Assembly (NCBI RefSeq): GCF_900109745.1
Contig: NZ_FOAV01000001.1
Coordinates: forward strand, 558,001-622,000
Reading direction: 5' to 3'
DNA length: 64,000 bases
Source of the DNA: Roseateles sp. YR242
GTDB taxonomy: Bacteria > Pseudomonadota > Gammaproteobacteria > Burkholderiales > Burkholderiaceae_C
Positions 45,716 to 54,994 of the stretch are shown here, one piece after another. Position 1 is the first letter of the stretch. Every line of letters starts with the position of its first letter. The translations under genes were made by a program, and so were the position numbers. Below the pieces are notes generated by a model. That model was not told the origin of the DNA. It was given only the letters and a program-made list of their open reading frames with translations, and made no database searches.

Positions 45716-46614
45716 AGGCGCAGCAGACTGGCCTGGTGGTGCGCGGTCATGGCCGGCACTATGTGGTGGAAGACGACAACGGCGAGCGCGTCCACTGCCT
45801 GACGCGGGGCAAGAAGAGCGACTGCGTGGTGGGCGACCGCGTGCGCTGGCAGCGCAGCAGCGACCACGAAGGCGTGATCGAGAAGCTGGAGCCCCGGCGC
45901 AACCTGCTGTTCCGGCAGGACGAATGGAAGACCAAGAGCTTTGCCGCCAACCTGGACCGCCTGCTGGTGCTGGTGGCGGCGGAGCCGCAGTTCTCCGAGT
46001 CCCAGCTCACCCGCGCGTTGATCGCGGCGGACAGCGCGGGCATCACCACCGACATCCTGCTCAACAAGACCGACCTGCCGCAGGCCGAAGCCGCGCGTCA
46101 GCGCCTGGCCCCCTACAAGGCCATGGGCCAGCAGGTGCTGGAACTGAGCCTCAAGGGCAAGCCGGACGAAGCCCGGGAGACGCTCATGCCGTTGCTGGAG
46201 GGCCGATCCACGCTGGTGCTGGGCCCCAGCGGCACCGGCAAGAGCACCTTGATCAATCTGCTGGTGCCGGACGCCCGCGCGCAGGTGGGCGAAATCTCCC
46301 AGGCGCTGAATTCAGGCCGGCACACCACCACCACCACCCAGTGGTACTGGATGGACGCCGAGCGCCAGACGGCGCTGATCGACTCACCGGGTTTCCAGGA
46401 GTTCGGGCTGCGGCAGATCCCCGCGCCTGAGCTGGCCAGCCACATGGCGGACTTCAAGCCCTACCTGGGCGAATGCCGCTTTCACAACTGCAGCCACCGG
46501 CATGAGCCGGGCTGCTCGGTGCTGGTGGCGGTGGAGGCGGGCAAGATCAGCCCGTCGCGTTATCGCATCTACGACGAGCTCTGGCAGGAGCTGAGCAGCC
46601 CGCCGCGATATTGA
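45712..46614 (+). CDS. rsgA: Ribosome small-subunit-dependent GTPase A
   Basis: A 300-residue circularly permuted GTPase that aids late 30S maturation. An N-terminal OB fold (1-~70) is followed by G4 (LNKTDLP), then G1 (GPSGTGKSTL) and G3 (DSPGFQEFG), and a C-terminal zinc site (CRFHNCSHRHEPGC). All elements are intact. Translation is coupled to the M48 protease gene by an ATGA overlap. Confidence 0.96.
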   Translation: MKAQQTGLVVRGHGRHYVVEDDNGERVHCLTRGKKSDCVVGDRVRWQRSSDHEGVIEKLEPRRNLLFRQDEWKTKSFAANLDRLLVLVAAEPQFSESQLTRALIAADSAGITTDILLNKTDLPQAEAARQRLAPYKAMGQQVLELSLKGKPDEARETLMPLLEGRSTLVLGPSGTGKSTLINLLVPDARAQVGEISQALNSGRHTTTTTQWYWMDAERQTALIDSPGFQEFGLRQIPAPELASHMADFKPYLGECRFHNCSHRHEPGCSVLVAVEAGKISPSRYRIYDELWQELSSPPRY

Positions 46615-46657
46615 CCTTGCGGGGGACGCAGGGCTGCGCGGCTGCGGGCCGCTGCGG

Positions 46658-46972
46658 TCAGCGGTCCAGCCGGGGCTGTTGTTGTGGCGGCTGCGGCTGA
46701 TGTGGCTGCTGCGGTACTTCCCGCACTTCCACATCCACCACCTCGCCCATCGGTTCGGCCTGGCGCTTGAACGCCTGAGCCCGGAAATCCGATGCAGTGC
46801 GGAACACGCCCATCGTGGGCCGTTGCAGCGGCCGGCCCCGGAGCAGGCTCCAGACCAGCAGCACGCCGAACACCACCAGGCCCACCAGCAGCAGCGCCAG
46901 GAAGAGCAGCAGGAACAGGGCGGCGCGAACCACACGGGCCACCAGGGTCAACAGTTCAGAGATCAGGTTCAT
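46658..46972 (-). CDS. Small membrane protein
   Basis: A 104-residue protein with one long hydrophobic stretch at about 15-43 (AALFLLLFLALLLVGLVVFG), then a basic segment and a Pro/Gln-rich C-terminus (PQQPHQPQPPQQQP). Topology suggests a single inner-membrane anchor with a cytosolic tail. Family not recognised. It begins 13 bases after the SDR stop on the same strand and is likely co-transcribed. The ATG at 46972 is chosen over 46999. Confidence 0.65.
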   Translation of the reverse strand: MNLISELLTLVARVVRAALFLLLFLALLLVGLVVFGVLLVWSLLRGRPLQRPTMGVFRTASDFRAQAFKRQAEPMGEVVDVEVREVPQQPHQPQPPQQQPRLDR

Positions 46973-46985
46973 CGTTTGTCGGGGC

Positions 46986-47816
46986 TCAACCACGTCCAAT
47001 ATAGGGCATCTTGGTGGCCATCACCGTCAGGAAAGGCACGTTGGCGGACAGCGGCAATTCCGCCATGTAGAGCAGCGCGCTGGCGGCGTGGTCCACATCC
47101 ATGGTGGGCTCCGGCACCACGGCGCCGTGCGCCTGGGGCAGGCCCTTGGAGAAGTTCACGGTGAGATCTGTCTGGGCATTGCCGATGTCGAGTTGACCGG
47201 CGGCGATGTCGTAGGCGCGGCCGTCCAGCGCCAGCGTTTTGGTCAGGCCGGTGATGGCGTGTTTGGTGCTGGTGTAGGCCACCGAGCCTGGGCGCGGCGC
47301 GTGTGCGGAGATGGAACCGTTGTTGATGATGCGGCCGCCCTGGGGCGATTGCGCCTTCATCAGGGCGAAGGCTTCGCGGGCGCAGAGGAAGCTGCCGGTG
47401 AGGTTCACGTCCACCACGGCGCGCCATTGGGCGACGCTCAGTTGGTCGATCTCCATGCCGCGGGCGCTCATGCCGGCGTTGTTGAAGAGCAGGTCCAGGC
47501 GGCCGAAATGTTCCTTCACCGCACGAAAGGCGGCGGCCACCTGGGCCTCGTCCGACACGTCGGTGGGGAGCACCAGGGCGCGGTGCGGTGCCTCGGCGGC
47601 GGTGGCTTCCAGCGCTTGCGCGCGGCGGCCCAGCAGGGCGACCTGCCAGCCTGCTGCCATCAGCTTGCGTGCGGCGGCGCGCCCGATGCCGGAGCCGGCG
47701 CCGGTCACCACGGCGAAGCGTGTCCGCGCCTGCTCGGTGGAAGCACTCCCCTGGGCAGCAGAGGAATCGTTGGCGGCATTCCCGCCCGTAGAGGTGTTGG
47801 AGGCATGGGTGTCCAT
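46986..47816 (-). CDS. Short-chain dehydrogenase/reductase
   Basis: A 276-residue NAD(P)-dependent oxidoreductase. The Rossmann motif is TGAGSGIG (38-45), NNAG is at 112-115, and the active site is Ser168, Tyr181 and Lys185 (YTSTK). GRR at 63-65 after the second strand suggests NADP(H). The first ~32 residues are a Ser/Ala/Asn-rich extension. Substrate unknown. Three ~137-bp repeats lie immediately upstream. Confidence 0.9.
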   Translation of the reverse strand: MDTHASNTSTGGNAANDSSAAQGSASTEQARTRFAVVTGAGSGIGRAAARKLMAAGWQVALLGRRAQALEATAAEAPHRALVLPTDVSDEAQVAAAFRAVKEHFGRLDLLFNNAGMSARGMEIDQLSVAQWRAVVDVNLTGSFLCAREAFALMKAQSPQGGRIINNGSISAHAPRPGSVAYTSTKHAITGLTKTLALDGRAYDIAAGQLDIGNAQTDLTVNFSKGLPQAHGAVVPEPTMDVDHAASALLYMAELPLSANVPFLTVMATKMPYIGRG

Positions 47817-47913
47817 GCACCAAATGATAGGCCCCTCTCAACCGCCCCAAGCTGGCACCGGCCGCTCAGCGTTGGGGGCTCCCGGCCAAGACTCCTCTGC
47901 ATCGAGGCGCGCC

Positions 47914-48050
47914 GAACGCGCGATGCGTCGTTCAAGCGGGGCTCTGGTAGGCGCGGAGGGCCACCGCCGGGCCGCCCCAAGGTGGCCCATAGCCCCCTCG
48001 GGGGGCGGATGGGCGGGCCCGAAGCCCGAACAGCCGGGGGGTTCCATCAT
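47914..48050. repeat. Long repeat, copy 1 of 3
   Basis: A 137-bp unit starting GAACGCGCG and ending CCATCAT. It contains GCCCCCTCGGGGGGC, a hairpin-forming core, and a GGCCGCCCCAAGGTGGCCC segment. Two further copies follow in direct orientation. Confidence 0.9.
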
Positions 48051-48066
48051 CCGCATCGAGTCGCTT

Positions 48067-48202
48067 GAACGCGCGAAGCGTCGTTCAAGCGGGGCTCTGG
48101 TATGCGCGGAGGGCCACCGCCGGGCCGCCCCAAGGTGGCCCGTAGCCCCCTCGGGGGGCGGATGGGCGGGCCCGAGGCCCGAACAGCCGGGGGCTCCATC
48201 AT
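48067..48202. repeat. Long repeat, copy 2 of 3
   Basis: A 136-bp copy differing from copy 1 at only a few positions. At its left edge GCTTGAACG and CGTTCAAGC form a 9-bp inverted repeat (48063-48090), adding a second possible hairpin. Confidence 0.9.
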
Positions 48203-48210
48203 TTCGCGCC

Positions 48211-48347
48211 GAACGCGCGCAGCGCCGTTCAAGCGGGGCTCTGGTAGGCGAACGGGGCCACCGCAGGGCCGCCCCAAGGTGGCCCTTAGCCCCCTCGGGG
48301 GGCGGATGGACAGGCCCTAGGCCTGGACAGCCGGGGGCTCCACCAAT
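48211..48347. repeat. Long repeat, copy 3 of 3, overlapping a gene end
   Basis: A more diverged copy (about 137 bp). Its right end overlaps the last codons of the M3 peptidase gene on the minus strand: the protein's final VEPPAVQA and stop codon are encoded by repeat sequence. Confidence 0.85.
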
Positions 48348-50422
48348 CCTCGCCCCTGGAGCATCGGCGTGACCTGCGCGTCGCGGCCGCGGAAGGCGCG
48401 GTAGGTGGCGCCGGGTTCGCGGCTGTTGCCAACGGACAGGATGTTGTCCAGCAGCGACTTCGCGGTCGCAGCATCAAAGGGGTCACCCGCTTCGACAAAG
48501 GCCTCGTAGGCATCGCAGTCCAGCACTTCTGCCCACAGGTAGACGTAGTACTGCGCCGCATAGAAGTTGCCCGAGAACAGATGCTGGAAGTGCGTGAACC
48601 GGTGGTTCATGCCCACAGCCGCTGGCAGGCCCAGGCGTTGCAGGGTCTCGCGCTCGAAGGCCACCACGTCCGGCACATCACCAGTGCCCAGGCCGTGGAT
48701 GGCCTGGTCCACCAGCGCGGAGGCGCAATAGCGGACCGTCTCGTAGCCCTGGTTGAAGGTGGCCGCCGCCTTGATCTTGTCCAGCAAGGCGTCCGGGATG
48801 GGCTCGCCGGTGCGGAAGTGGCGCGCGTGGCGCTTGAGCACCGCAGGCTCCGCCATCCAGTGTTCCATCAGCTGCGAAGGCAGCTCGACGAAGTCCCGCA
48901 GCACCTGGGTGCCGGAGAGCCGCTCGAACTCCACCTGCGAAAGCAGCCCGTGCAGACCGTGGCCAAACTCGTGGAAGAGCGTGCGGGTGTCGTCAAACGA
49001 GAGCAGCGTGGGCTCGCCCGGTGCGCCCTTGGCGAAGTTGTTGTTGTTCAGGATGATGGGCAAGGCCTCGATGCCGTTGCGGGCCTGCCAGCGCAGGGCA
49101 TTCATCCAGGCACCGCTGCGCTTGGTCGGGCGGGCGAAATTGTCCTGCACAAACAGGCCGCGCACCCGGCCATCGGCCTGCCGAACCTCGTAGACCTTCA
49201 CGTCCGCGTGATAACCCGCCACCTGCGGCTGGTGCACGAAGCGCAGACCGAACAGGCGGCCGGCGCAGTCGAACATGGCCTGCACCATCGCGTCCAGCGG
49301 GAAATAAGGCTTCACCTCGGTCTCGTCCAGCTGATAGCGCTGCTGGCGCACCTTCTCGGCGTAGTAGCGCCAGTCCCAATCCTGGATGGGGTCGGCATGG
49401 CCCAGCCGCTCGCGCTCGGCATCCAGCAAGGCGCGTTCACGTTCCACGGCCGCCTTCGCGGGTTCCCAGACCTGGCCGAGCAAACCCTGAACGGCCGCCG
49501 GTTTGCCGGCCATGGTGTCGGCCAGGGCGTAATCGGCGTAGTGCGCATAACCATGCAGCACGGCCTGTTCATGACGCAGGCGCAGGATCTCGCGGATGAG
49601 GTCGCGGTTGTCGCTTTCCCCCGCGTGTTCCCCACGGCTCACCCAGGCACGCCAGGCCTGCTCGCGCAGGTCGCGGCGTTCGCTGAAGGTCAGGAAGGGG
49701 GCAATCAGAGAGCGGGAGAGCGTGATGACGTGGGCCTCGGGCGCCGTCAAGCCCCGGTCCAGCGCGGCCTGACGGGCGGCGGCTCGCACGAAGCCCGGCA
49801 GGCCAGCCAGTTCGTCTTCAGTGCGCAGCACCAGTTGGTAGCCGCCTTCATCCGCCAGCACGTTCTGGCCAAAGCGGGTGTGCAATTCGGCCAGCCGCTC
49901 CATCAGCGCGGCATAGCGGCGGCGGGCCTCGCCCTGCATGCGGGCACCGGCCCGCACGAAGTCCAGGTGAATGCGTTCCAGCAGGCGGCGCTGTTGGGCG
50001 TCCAGGCCCAGATGGTCGCGTTGCTCATGCAGCGTCTCGATCCGGGCAAACAGCGCCGCGTTCATGTACACCGCATTGTTGTGAGCCGCCAGCGGAGCGG
50101 CCAGCCGGCGTTGTGCCGCTTGCAGTGCCGGGGAGGTGGCAGAGGCGCTCAACGTGGAGAACAGGTGTTCCAGCGCGGTCAGGCGGCGGCCGCTGCGGTC
50201 GAACGCCGCCACGGTGTTGGCAAAGCTCGGGGCCTCGGTCTGGGAGGCCATCAAGGCCAACTCGGCGCGGTGTTCCGCCAGGGCCTGCTCAAAAGCGGGT
50301 TCAAAGTGCTCGGGACGGATGGCGGCAAACGGCGGCAAGCCGTAGGGGCCCTCCCAAGCCTTCAGCAGCGGATTCGCGGTGGTTTCCAGGGGCGCGGCGC
50401 TCGTAGCGGTCGTAGCAGTCAT
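48317..50422 (-). CDS. M3 family oligopeptidase
   Basis: A 701-residue zinc oligopeptidase of the thimet oligopeptidase/Dcp/OpdA family, probably cytosolic and used in peptide turnover. The catalytic motif is FHEFGHGLHG near residue 483, with a downstream Glu in DFVELPSQ as third ligand, and the substrate-binding FYAAQYYVYLWAEV near the C-terminus. The ATG at 50422 is preferred because GAGGA lies five bases upstream; the ATG at 50428 overlaps that site. The last eight residues come from a repeat copy. Confidence 0.93.
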   Translation of the reverse strand: MTATTATSAAPLETTANPLLKAWEGPYGLPPFAAIRPEHFEPAFEQALAEHRAELALMASQTEAPSFANTVAAFDRSGRRLTALEHLFSTLSASATSPALQAAQRRLAAPLAAHNNAVYMNAALFARIETLHEQRDHLGLDAQQRRLLERIHLDFVRAGARMQGEARRRYAALMERLAELHTRFGQNVLADEGGYQLVLRTEDELAGLPGFVRAAARQAALDRGLTAPEAHVITLSRSLIAPFLTFSERRDLREQAWRAWVSRGEHAGESDNRDLIREILRLRHEQAVLHGYAHYADYALADTMAGKPAAVQGLLGQVWEPAKAAVERERALLDAERERLGHADPIQDWDWRYYAEKVRQQRYQLDETEVKPYFPLDAMVQAMFDCAGRLFGLRFVHQPQVAGYHADVKVYEVRQADGRVRGLFVQDNFARPTKRSGAWMNALRWQARNGIEALPIILNNNNFAKGAPGEPTLLSFDDTRTLFHEFGHGLHGLLSQVEFERLSGTQVLRDFVELPSQLMEHWMAEPAVLKRHARHFRTGEPIPDALLDKIKAAATFNQGYETVRYCASALVDQAIHGLGTGDVPDVVAFERETLQRLGLPAAVGMNHRFTHFQHLFSGNFYAAQYYVYLWAEVLDCDAYEAFVEAGDPFDAATAKSLLDNILSVGNSREPGATYRAFRGRDAQVTPMLQGRGLVEPPAVQA

Positions 50423-50491
50423 TGGCATTCCTCAATGGTCTGACAAGGACATGCGGATCGCGCACATCCCCGGCTACCGCCAATTGTAGGA

Positions 50492-50525
50492 ACGGCGCCC
50501 GTCCCGAACTCGGGAGGGGCGCCGT
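50492..50525 (-). terminator. Strong hairpin after the coiled-coil protein gene
   Basis: ACGGCGCCC-G-TCCCGA pairs with TCGGGA-G-GGGCGCCGT, a 16-position stem with one mismatch and a tiny loop. It lies 24 bases past the stop of the minus-strand coiled-coil gene and upstream of the M3 peptidase. No T tract follows on the minus strand. Confidence 0.55.
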
Positions 50526-50548
50526 GAGCGTGCGAAAGCGCGCTTTAT

Positions 50549-51223
50549 TTACTTTTTGCCGGCAGCGATTTCTTTCTTGATCGCGATTTCGTCGGCTTCG
50601 TCATAAGGGCGATTGGCGCAGCGCTTCTTCCAGTCGTCACGCTTGTCCTGCAGCGTTTCGACGGCTTCGTTGAAGTCGTCCTGGGCCTTGGCGTGGGCAT
50701 CCACACGGTCGTTGAAGCCCTTGTACTTCTCTACCCGCTCGTTGCGCTCCTTGTTGAAGGCGTCGATACGCGGCTGCAAGGCATTGGCGCGGGCGGTGTA
50801 CTCCTCCTGCTTGGCCTTGAGCTGGTCCTTTTCCATCTTGGCCGCACCGGCCTCGATCTCGGCGCCAAAGGCCTTGACCGATTCGATTTCGGTCTTCAGG
50901 TCCTTGCTGCGGGTCTGCATCTCGGCCTCGGCCTTGTCCTGCTCCGCCTTGAAGGCCTTGAGCGCATCACGCTCTGCGAGAACTTCCTTTTCCTTGACCT
51001 TGAGCGAGCCGTTCTCGTCGTTCAGGGACTTGTCTTCAAACAGGCAGGAACGCAGCTCTTCGCGCGTCATCAGCTTCTGCTTGGGTTTGTCCACCACCGG
51101 CTTGCTGACCTTGTTGTTCTTGGGGTCAACCTTGGCGTTGGGGTTGGCGGTGGTCTGGCCAAAAGCCAGGCCGCAGGCCAGGATGGCGGCCACAGCGGCG
51201 GAAGTGCGCAGGGTTTGCTTCAT
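50549..51223 (-). CDS. Periplasmic coiled-coil protein
   Basis: A 224-residue exported protein. Residues 1-22 are a signal peptide (AAVAAILACGLAFG). The mature part is highly charged and Lys/Glu/Ala-rich, with heptad-like coiled coil over about 70-195. Two cysteines (RSCLFE near 60 and KKRCANRP near 205) could pair. No family is recognised beyond coiled coil. It is divergent from yaeQ. Confidence 0.8.
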   Translation of the reverse strand: MKQTLRTSAAVAAILACGLAFGQTTANPNAKVDPKNNKVSKPVVDKPKQKLMTREELRSCLFEDKSLNDENGSLKVKEKEVLAERDALKAFKAEQDKAEAEMQTRSKDLKTEIESVKAFGAEIEAGAAKMEKDQLKAKQEEYTARANALQPRIDAFNKERNERVEKYKGFNDRVDAHAKAQDDFNEAVETLQDKRDDWKKRCANRPYDEADEIAIKKEIAAGKK

Positions 51224-51312
51224 GAGGATTCTCTCGATCCCGGTCGGGATGTCTCGTCGGTGAGGCAGGAATGATAATGCGGCGCTTCAGACTCCCTGCT
51301 TCAAGGCCCCCC

Positions 51313-51873
51313 ATGGCGCTCAAGGCCACCATTCACAAAGCCCAGCTTCAGATCTCGGACATGGACCGCCATGTCTACGGCGACCACAACCTCACCGTGG
51401 CCCGTCACCCGTCGGAAACCGACGAGCGGATGATGCTGCGCATCCTCGCCTACGCGCTGTACCAGCCGGAAAACGACCTGCGTGGCCGCCTGGAATTCAC
51501 CAAGGGCTTGTCCGAGGCCGACGACGCCGACCTCTGGCAGATCGACCTCACCGGCGAAGTGGTTCATTGGGTGGAACTGGGCCAGCCCGACGAACGCCGC
51601 CTGCGCCAGATCCAGGGCCGCTCGGAGCTGGTCACGGTGATCAGCTACGCCGCCAGCACCAACGTCTGGTGGGCCGGCATCCAGAACAAGCTGCAGCGCG
51701 CGCCCAAGCTGGCCGTCTGGCAGATCACGGCCGACCAGTCCCAGGCGCTGGCCGCCCTGGCCGAGCGCAGCATGCAGTGGCAGATCAGTATCCAGGACGG
51801 CACCGCCTACGTGACGACCGACAAGGGCGCCGTGGAAATCACCCCGCAACTGCTCAAGGACCGGGAACACTGA
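51313..51873 (+). CDS. yaeQ: YaeQ family protein
   Basis: A 186-residue cytosolic protein of the YaeQ family, which has a PD-(D/E)XK nuclease-like fold. Typical segments are MALKATIHKAQLQISDMDRHVY, the DLWQIDLTGEVVHWVELGQPDERR core with the acidic and Lys/Arg residues, and VISYAAST. The physiological role is not settled. ATG at 51313. Confidence 0.93.
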   Translation: MALKATIHKAQLQISDMDRHVYGDHNLTVARHPSETDERMMLRILAYALYQPENDLRGRLEFTKGLSEADDADLWQIDLTGEVVHWVELGQPDERRLRQIQGRSELVTVISYAASTNVWWAGIQNKLQRAPKLAVWQITADQSQALAALAERSMQWQISIQDGTAYVTTDKGAVEITPQLLKDREH

Positions 51874-51996
51874 CAGCGAACTGATACTGAGCACTGACAA
51901 CGGCCAGCCCAACGGCCTTCCCAGCCTTGTTGTGCCCCTGCCGCCGCACCCGCCCGCCCTGGGCGCCCGAGCGGCCACCACCCCACGGAGACGCCT

Positions 51997-54117
51997 GTGA
52001 CGGACAAGAACAACACCCCCCTGCCGCCCCCCAGCACCGCCACGGCGGCTGCCCCCCCCCAGGACGAGTTCCTGTGGCTGGAGGCCCTGGAGGGCGAAGA
52101 AGGCGAACGGGCGCTGGACTGGGTGAAGGCGCGTAATGCCGAGTCCCAGGCGGTGCTGCAGGGGCGCCCCGAGTTCGAACCCATCCGCCAGGAACTGCTG
52201 CAGTTGCTGAACGCGCAGGACCGCATTCCCCATGTGGCCCGGCGCGGCGACTGGTTCTACAACCTCTGGCAGGACGATGCGCACCCGCGCGGCCTGTGGC
52301 GCCGTTGCCGGATCGAGGACTACCACCTGCCCGAACCACCCTGGGTGACCGCGCTGGACCTGGACGCCCTCGGCCAGGCCGAGCAGCGCAGCTGGGTGTT
52401 CCACGGTGCCACGGCGCTGGCGCCCGAGTACCGCCGCTGCCTGGTGTCGCTCTCCGACGGTGGTGCAGATGCGGCGGAACTGCGTGAATTCGATCTGGAG
52501 ACACTACGCTTCATCCCGCCGGCAGAGGGCGGATTCTTTGTGCCCGAAGCCAAGAGCGACGTGGAGTGGCTGGACGAGAACACCCTGTTCGTCGGCAGCG
52601 ACTTCGGGCCGGGTTCCCTGACCGATTCCGGCTACCCGCGCCAGGTGCGCCGCTGGGCCCGGGGCTCGCCCCTGGCGGATGCCCCGGTGGTCTTCGAGGG
52701 CGAGGCCAGCGATGTCTCGGTCAGTGCCAGCGTGGACCGCACGCCCGGCTTTGAACGTGTGTTCTTCAGCCGGTCGCTGGATTTCTACAACGAATCGCGC
52801 TTCCTGTGGCGCGACGGGCAATTGGTGCCCATCGACCTGCCCAGTGACATGAGCGTCCACGCGCACGGCCCCTGGTGGCTGTTGCGCCCGCGCAGCGACT
52901 GGACGGTGGGGCGCGACCACCATCCCGCCGGCTCCCTGCTGCTGCTGGACGACCAGGCTTTCTGGCGCGGCGACCGCCAGGTGCAGACACTCTTCGCCCC
53001 CACGCCCGGCCGGTCACTGGAAGACTACACACTCACCCATCGCCATGTGCTGCTCACCATCAGCGAACATGTGGCCAGCCGCCTGGAGGAATGGGATTTG
53101 TCGGCCCGTCCGCCGACGCTGCGCACCGTCCAGGCCCCCTTCCCCGGCTCGCTGAGCGTTCAAGGGCTGCATGACTCCGAGCTGCCACAGGACCGCTGGG
53201 GCGATGACTACTTGCTGCACTACAGCGACTTCCTGAGCCCGGACAGCGTGAGCCTCGCCCATGCAGGCAGCGACCAGCGCACGCCCCTCAAGCAGCGCGG
53301 CGCGCAGTTCAACGCGGCCGGCATGACGGTGCAGCAGCATTTCGCCACCAGTGCAGACGGCGAGAACGTGCCCTACTTCGTCATCGGCGGCCCGGGCCAG
53401 GGCGCACAGACCCCCACCCTGCTCTACGGTTATGGCGGCTTCGAGGTCTCGCTGCAGCCGTGGTACTCGGGCGGCAACGGCCGCGCCTGGCTGGCCCGTG
53501 GCGGCCGGCTGGTGGTGGCCAACATCCGGGGGGGCGGCGAATACGGCCCCCGCTGGCACCAGGCCGCCACGGGTGCACACAAGCAACGCAGCTTTGACGA
53601 CTTCATCGCCGTGGCCGAAGACCTGATCCGCCAGGGTCTCACCAGCCCGGCCCGCCTGGGCATCATGGGCGGCAGCAATGGCGGCCTGCTCGTGGGTGCC
53701 TGCATGGTGCAGCGACCCGAGCTCTTTGGCGCGGTGGTGTGCCAGGTCCCGCTGCTGGACATGCAGCGCTACCACCTGCTGCTGGCGGGTGCCTCCTGGG
53801 TGGCGGAATACGGCGACCCGGATCAGCCCGACGAATGGGCACACATTGCCCGCTACAGCCCCTACCAGAACCTTCGTCCAGGTGTACGTTATCCACGGGC
53901 GCTCTTCGCCACCTCGACACGTGACGACCGTGTACATCCCGGCCATGCGAGGAAAATGGCTGCTCGCCTGCTGTCCCTGGGCCAGGCGTGCTACTACTAC
54001 GAGAACATCGAAGGCGGGCATGGAGGCGCAGCTGACAACCAACAGCGTGCGCAGCTGCAGGCGCTCGAGTTCAGCTATCTGTGGCAGCAACTGGGCGGGA
54101 CAGGCACTGGCGCCTGA
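51997..54117 (+). CDS. Prolyl oligopeptidase family serine peptidase (S9)
   Basis: A 706-residue peptidase with an N-terminal propeller and a C-terminal alpha/beta-hydrolase domain. Catalytic residues are Ser560 (GGSNGG), an Asp in DDRVHP (643-644) and His675 (EGGHGG). No signal peptide, so cytosolic or released otherwise. The start is GTG at 51997 with ACGGAG upstream. Substrates are short proline-containing peptides by family analogy. It is followed after 17 bases by the DUF924 fusion gene. Confidence 0.93.
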   Translation: MTDKNNTPLPPPSTATAAAPPQDEFLWLEALEGEEGERALDWVKARNAESQAVLQGRPEFEPIRQELLQLLNAQDRIPHVARRGDWFYNLWQDDAHPRGLWRRCRIEDYHLPEPPWVTALDLDALGQAEQRSWVFHGATALAPEYRRCLVSLSDGGADAAELREFDLETLRFIPPAEGGFFVPEAKSDVEWLDENTLFVGSDFGPGSLTDSGYPRQVRRWARGSPLADAPVVFEGEASDVSVSASVDRTPGFERVFFSRSLDFYNESRFLWRDGQLVPIDLPSDMSVHAHGPWWLLRPRSDWTVGRDHHPAGSLLLLDDQAFWRGDRQVQTLFAPTPGRSLEDYTLTHRHVLLTISEHVASRLEEWDLSARPPTLRTVQAPFPGSLSVQGLHDSELPQDRWGDDYLLHYSDFLSPDSVSLAHAGSDQRTPLKQRGAQFNAAGMTVQQHFATSADGENVPYFVIGGPGQGAQTPTLLYGYGGFEVSLQPWYSGGNGRAWLARGGRLVVANIRGGGEYGPRWHQAATGAHKQRSFDDFIAVAEDLIRQGLTSPARLGIMGGSNGGLLVGACMVQRPELFGAVVCQVPLLDMQRYHLLLAGASWVAEYGDPDQPDEWAHIARYSPYQNLRPGVRYPRALFATSTRDDRVHPGHARKMAARLLSLGQACYYYENIEGGHGGAADNQQRAQLQALEFSYLWQQLGGTGTGA

Positions 54118-54134
54118 ACCCCTGGAGAGGCCCT

Positions 54135-54983
54135 GTGAATTTCGTCATCCAGCACCATCCGGACACCCATTGCTTTGTGGCGCCGTTGCAGCCCGGCCTG
54201 TTGTGCCGGCTGGACTATGAGCGCCACGGCGAGCAATTGATCATCACCCACACCGGCGTGCCCGCGCAGTTGCGCGGCCAGGGCCTGGCCAGCCAGCTGG
54301 TGGAAGCGGCCGTGCGCTGGCTGGCGCCGCTGTCGCTACAGCTGGTGCCGGGCTGCACCTACGTGCGGCATTGGCTGGAGCAGCACCCGCACTGGCAACG
54401 CCTGACCGCATCAGCGCCGGCGCAACGGGTGCTCAACGAATGGTTCGGCGCACTGGGCACCGAAGCGGACGGGCAGGTGCAGCCCAAATGGTTCAAGAAA
54501 GACAGCGCCTTCGACGACAGCCTGCGCGAGCGTTTCCTGCCGATGGTGGAAGCCGCGCGACGTGGCGAATACGACGAGTGGGATCGCAACCCCTGGGGCG
54601 CGCTGGCGCGTGTGCTGCTGCTGGACCAATTCACCCGCAACATCTTCCGCGACACCGCGCGCGCCTTTGATGGGGATCCGCAGGCGCTGGCCGCCGCACG
54701 CTCCCTGCTGCCGCGCCTGGACGCCCTCACGCCGCTGGAGCGGTGGTTCGCACTCATGCCGCTGGAACATGCCGAGTCGCTGGAGATGCAGGCGCTGAGT
54801 GTCAGCCAGTTCGAACAGCTGGCGCGCGAAGACACGCGGCTGGCCCAGGCCCTGGACTATGCCCGCAAGCATCAGGACGTGATCCGGCGTTTCGGCCGCT
54901 TCCCGCACCGCAACGAGATCCTGGGCCGCCCGAGCACAGCGGAGGAAGTGGCCTTCCTCCAGCAACCCGGCTCGCGGTTTTGA
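54135..54983 (+). CDS. Acetyltransferase-like (Acetyltransf_CG) / DUF924 fusion
   Basis: A 282-residue two-domain protein. Residues 1-~90 resemble the small NATD1-type GNAT-related domain (LDYERHGEQLIITHTGVPAQLRGQGLASQLV, then CTYVRHWLEQHP). Residues about 95-282 are a DUF924 domain (VLNEWFG, KKDSAFDDSLRERF, RNPWGALARVLLLDQFTRNIFR, MPLEHAES). The start is GTG at 54135 with GGAGAGG upstream. DUF924 is helical and of unknown function. Placement just after the S9 peptidase suggests co-transcription. Confidence 0.88.
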   Translation: MNFVIQHHPDTHCFVAPLQPGLLCRLDYERHGEQLIITHTGVPAQLRGQGLASQLVEAAVRWLAPLSLQLVPGCTYVRHWLEQHPHWQRLTASAPAQRVLNEWFGALGTEADGQVQPKWFKKDSAFDDSLRERFLPMVEAARRGEYDEWDRNPWGALARVLLLDQFTRNIFRDTARAFDGDPQALAAARSLLPRLDALTPLERWFALMPLEHAESLEMQALSVSQFEQLAREDTRLAQALDYARKHQDVIRRFGRFPHRNEILGRPSTAEEVAFLQQPGSRF

Positions 54984-54994
54984 TCACCGCCGCC

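Noticed and set aside
47838-48320. Several small frames within the long repeats
   Set aside because: They simply reflect the repeat unit being open in several frames; no ribosome sites or protein features.
47914-48347. CRISPR array
   Set aside because: The copies are about 137 bp and nearly contiguous, with no short repeat/unique spacer pattern and no cas genes nearby.
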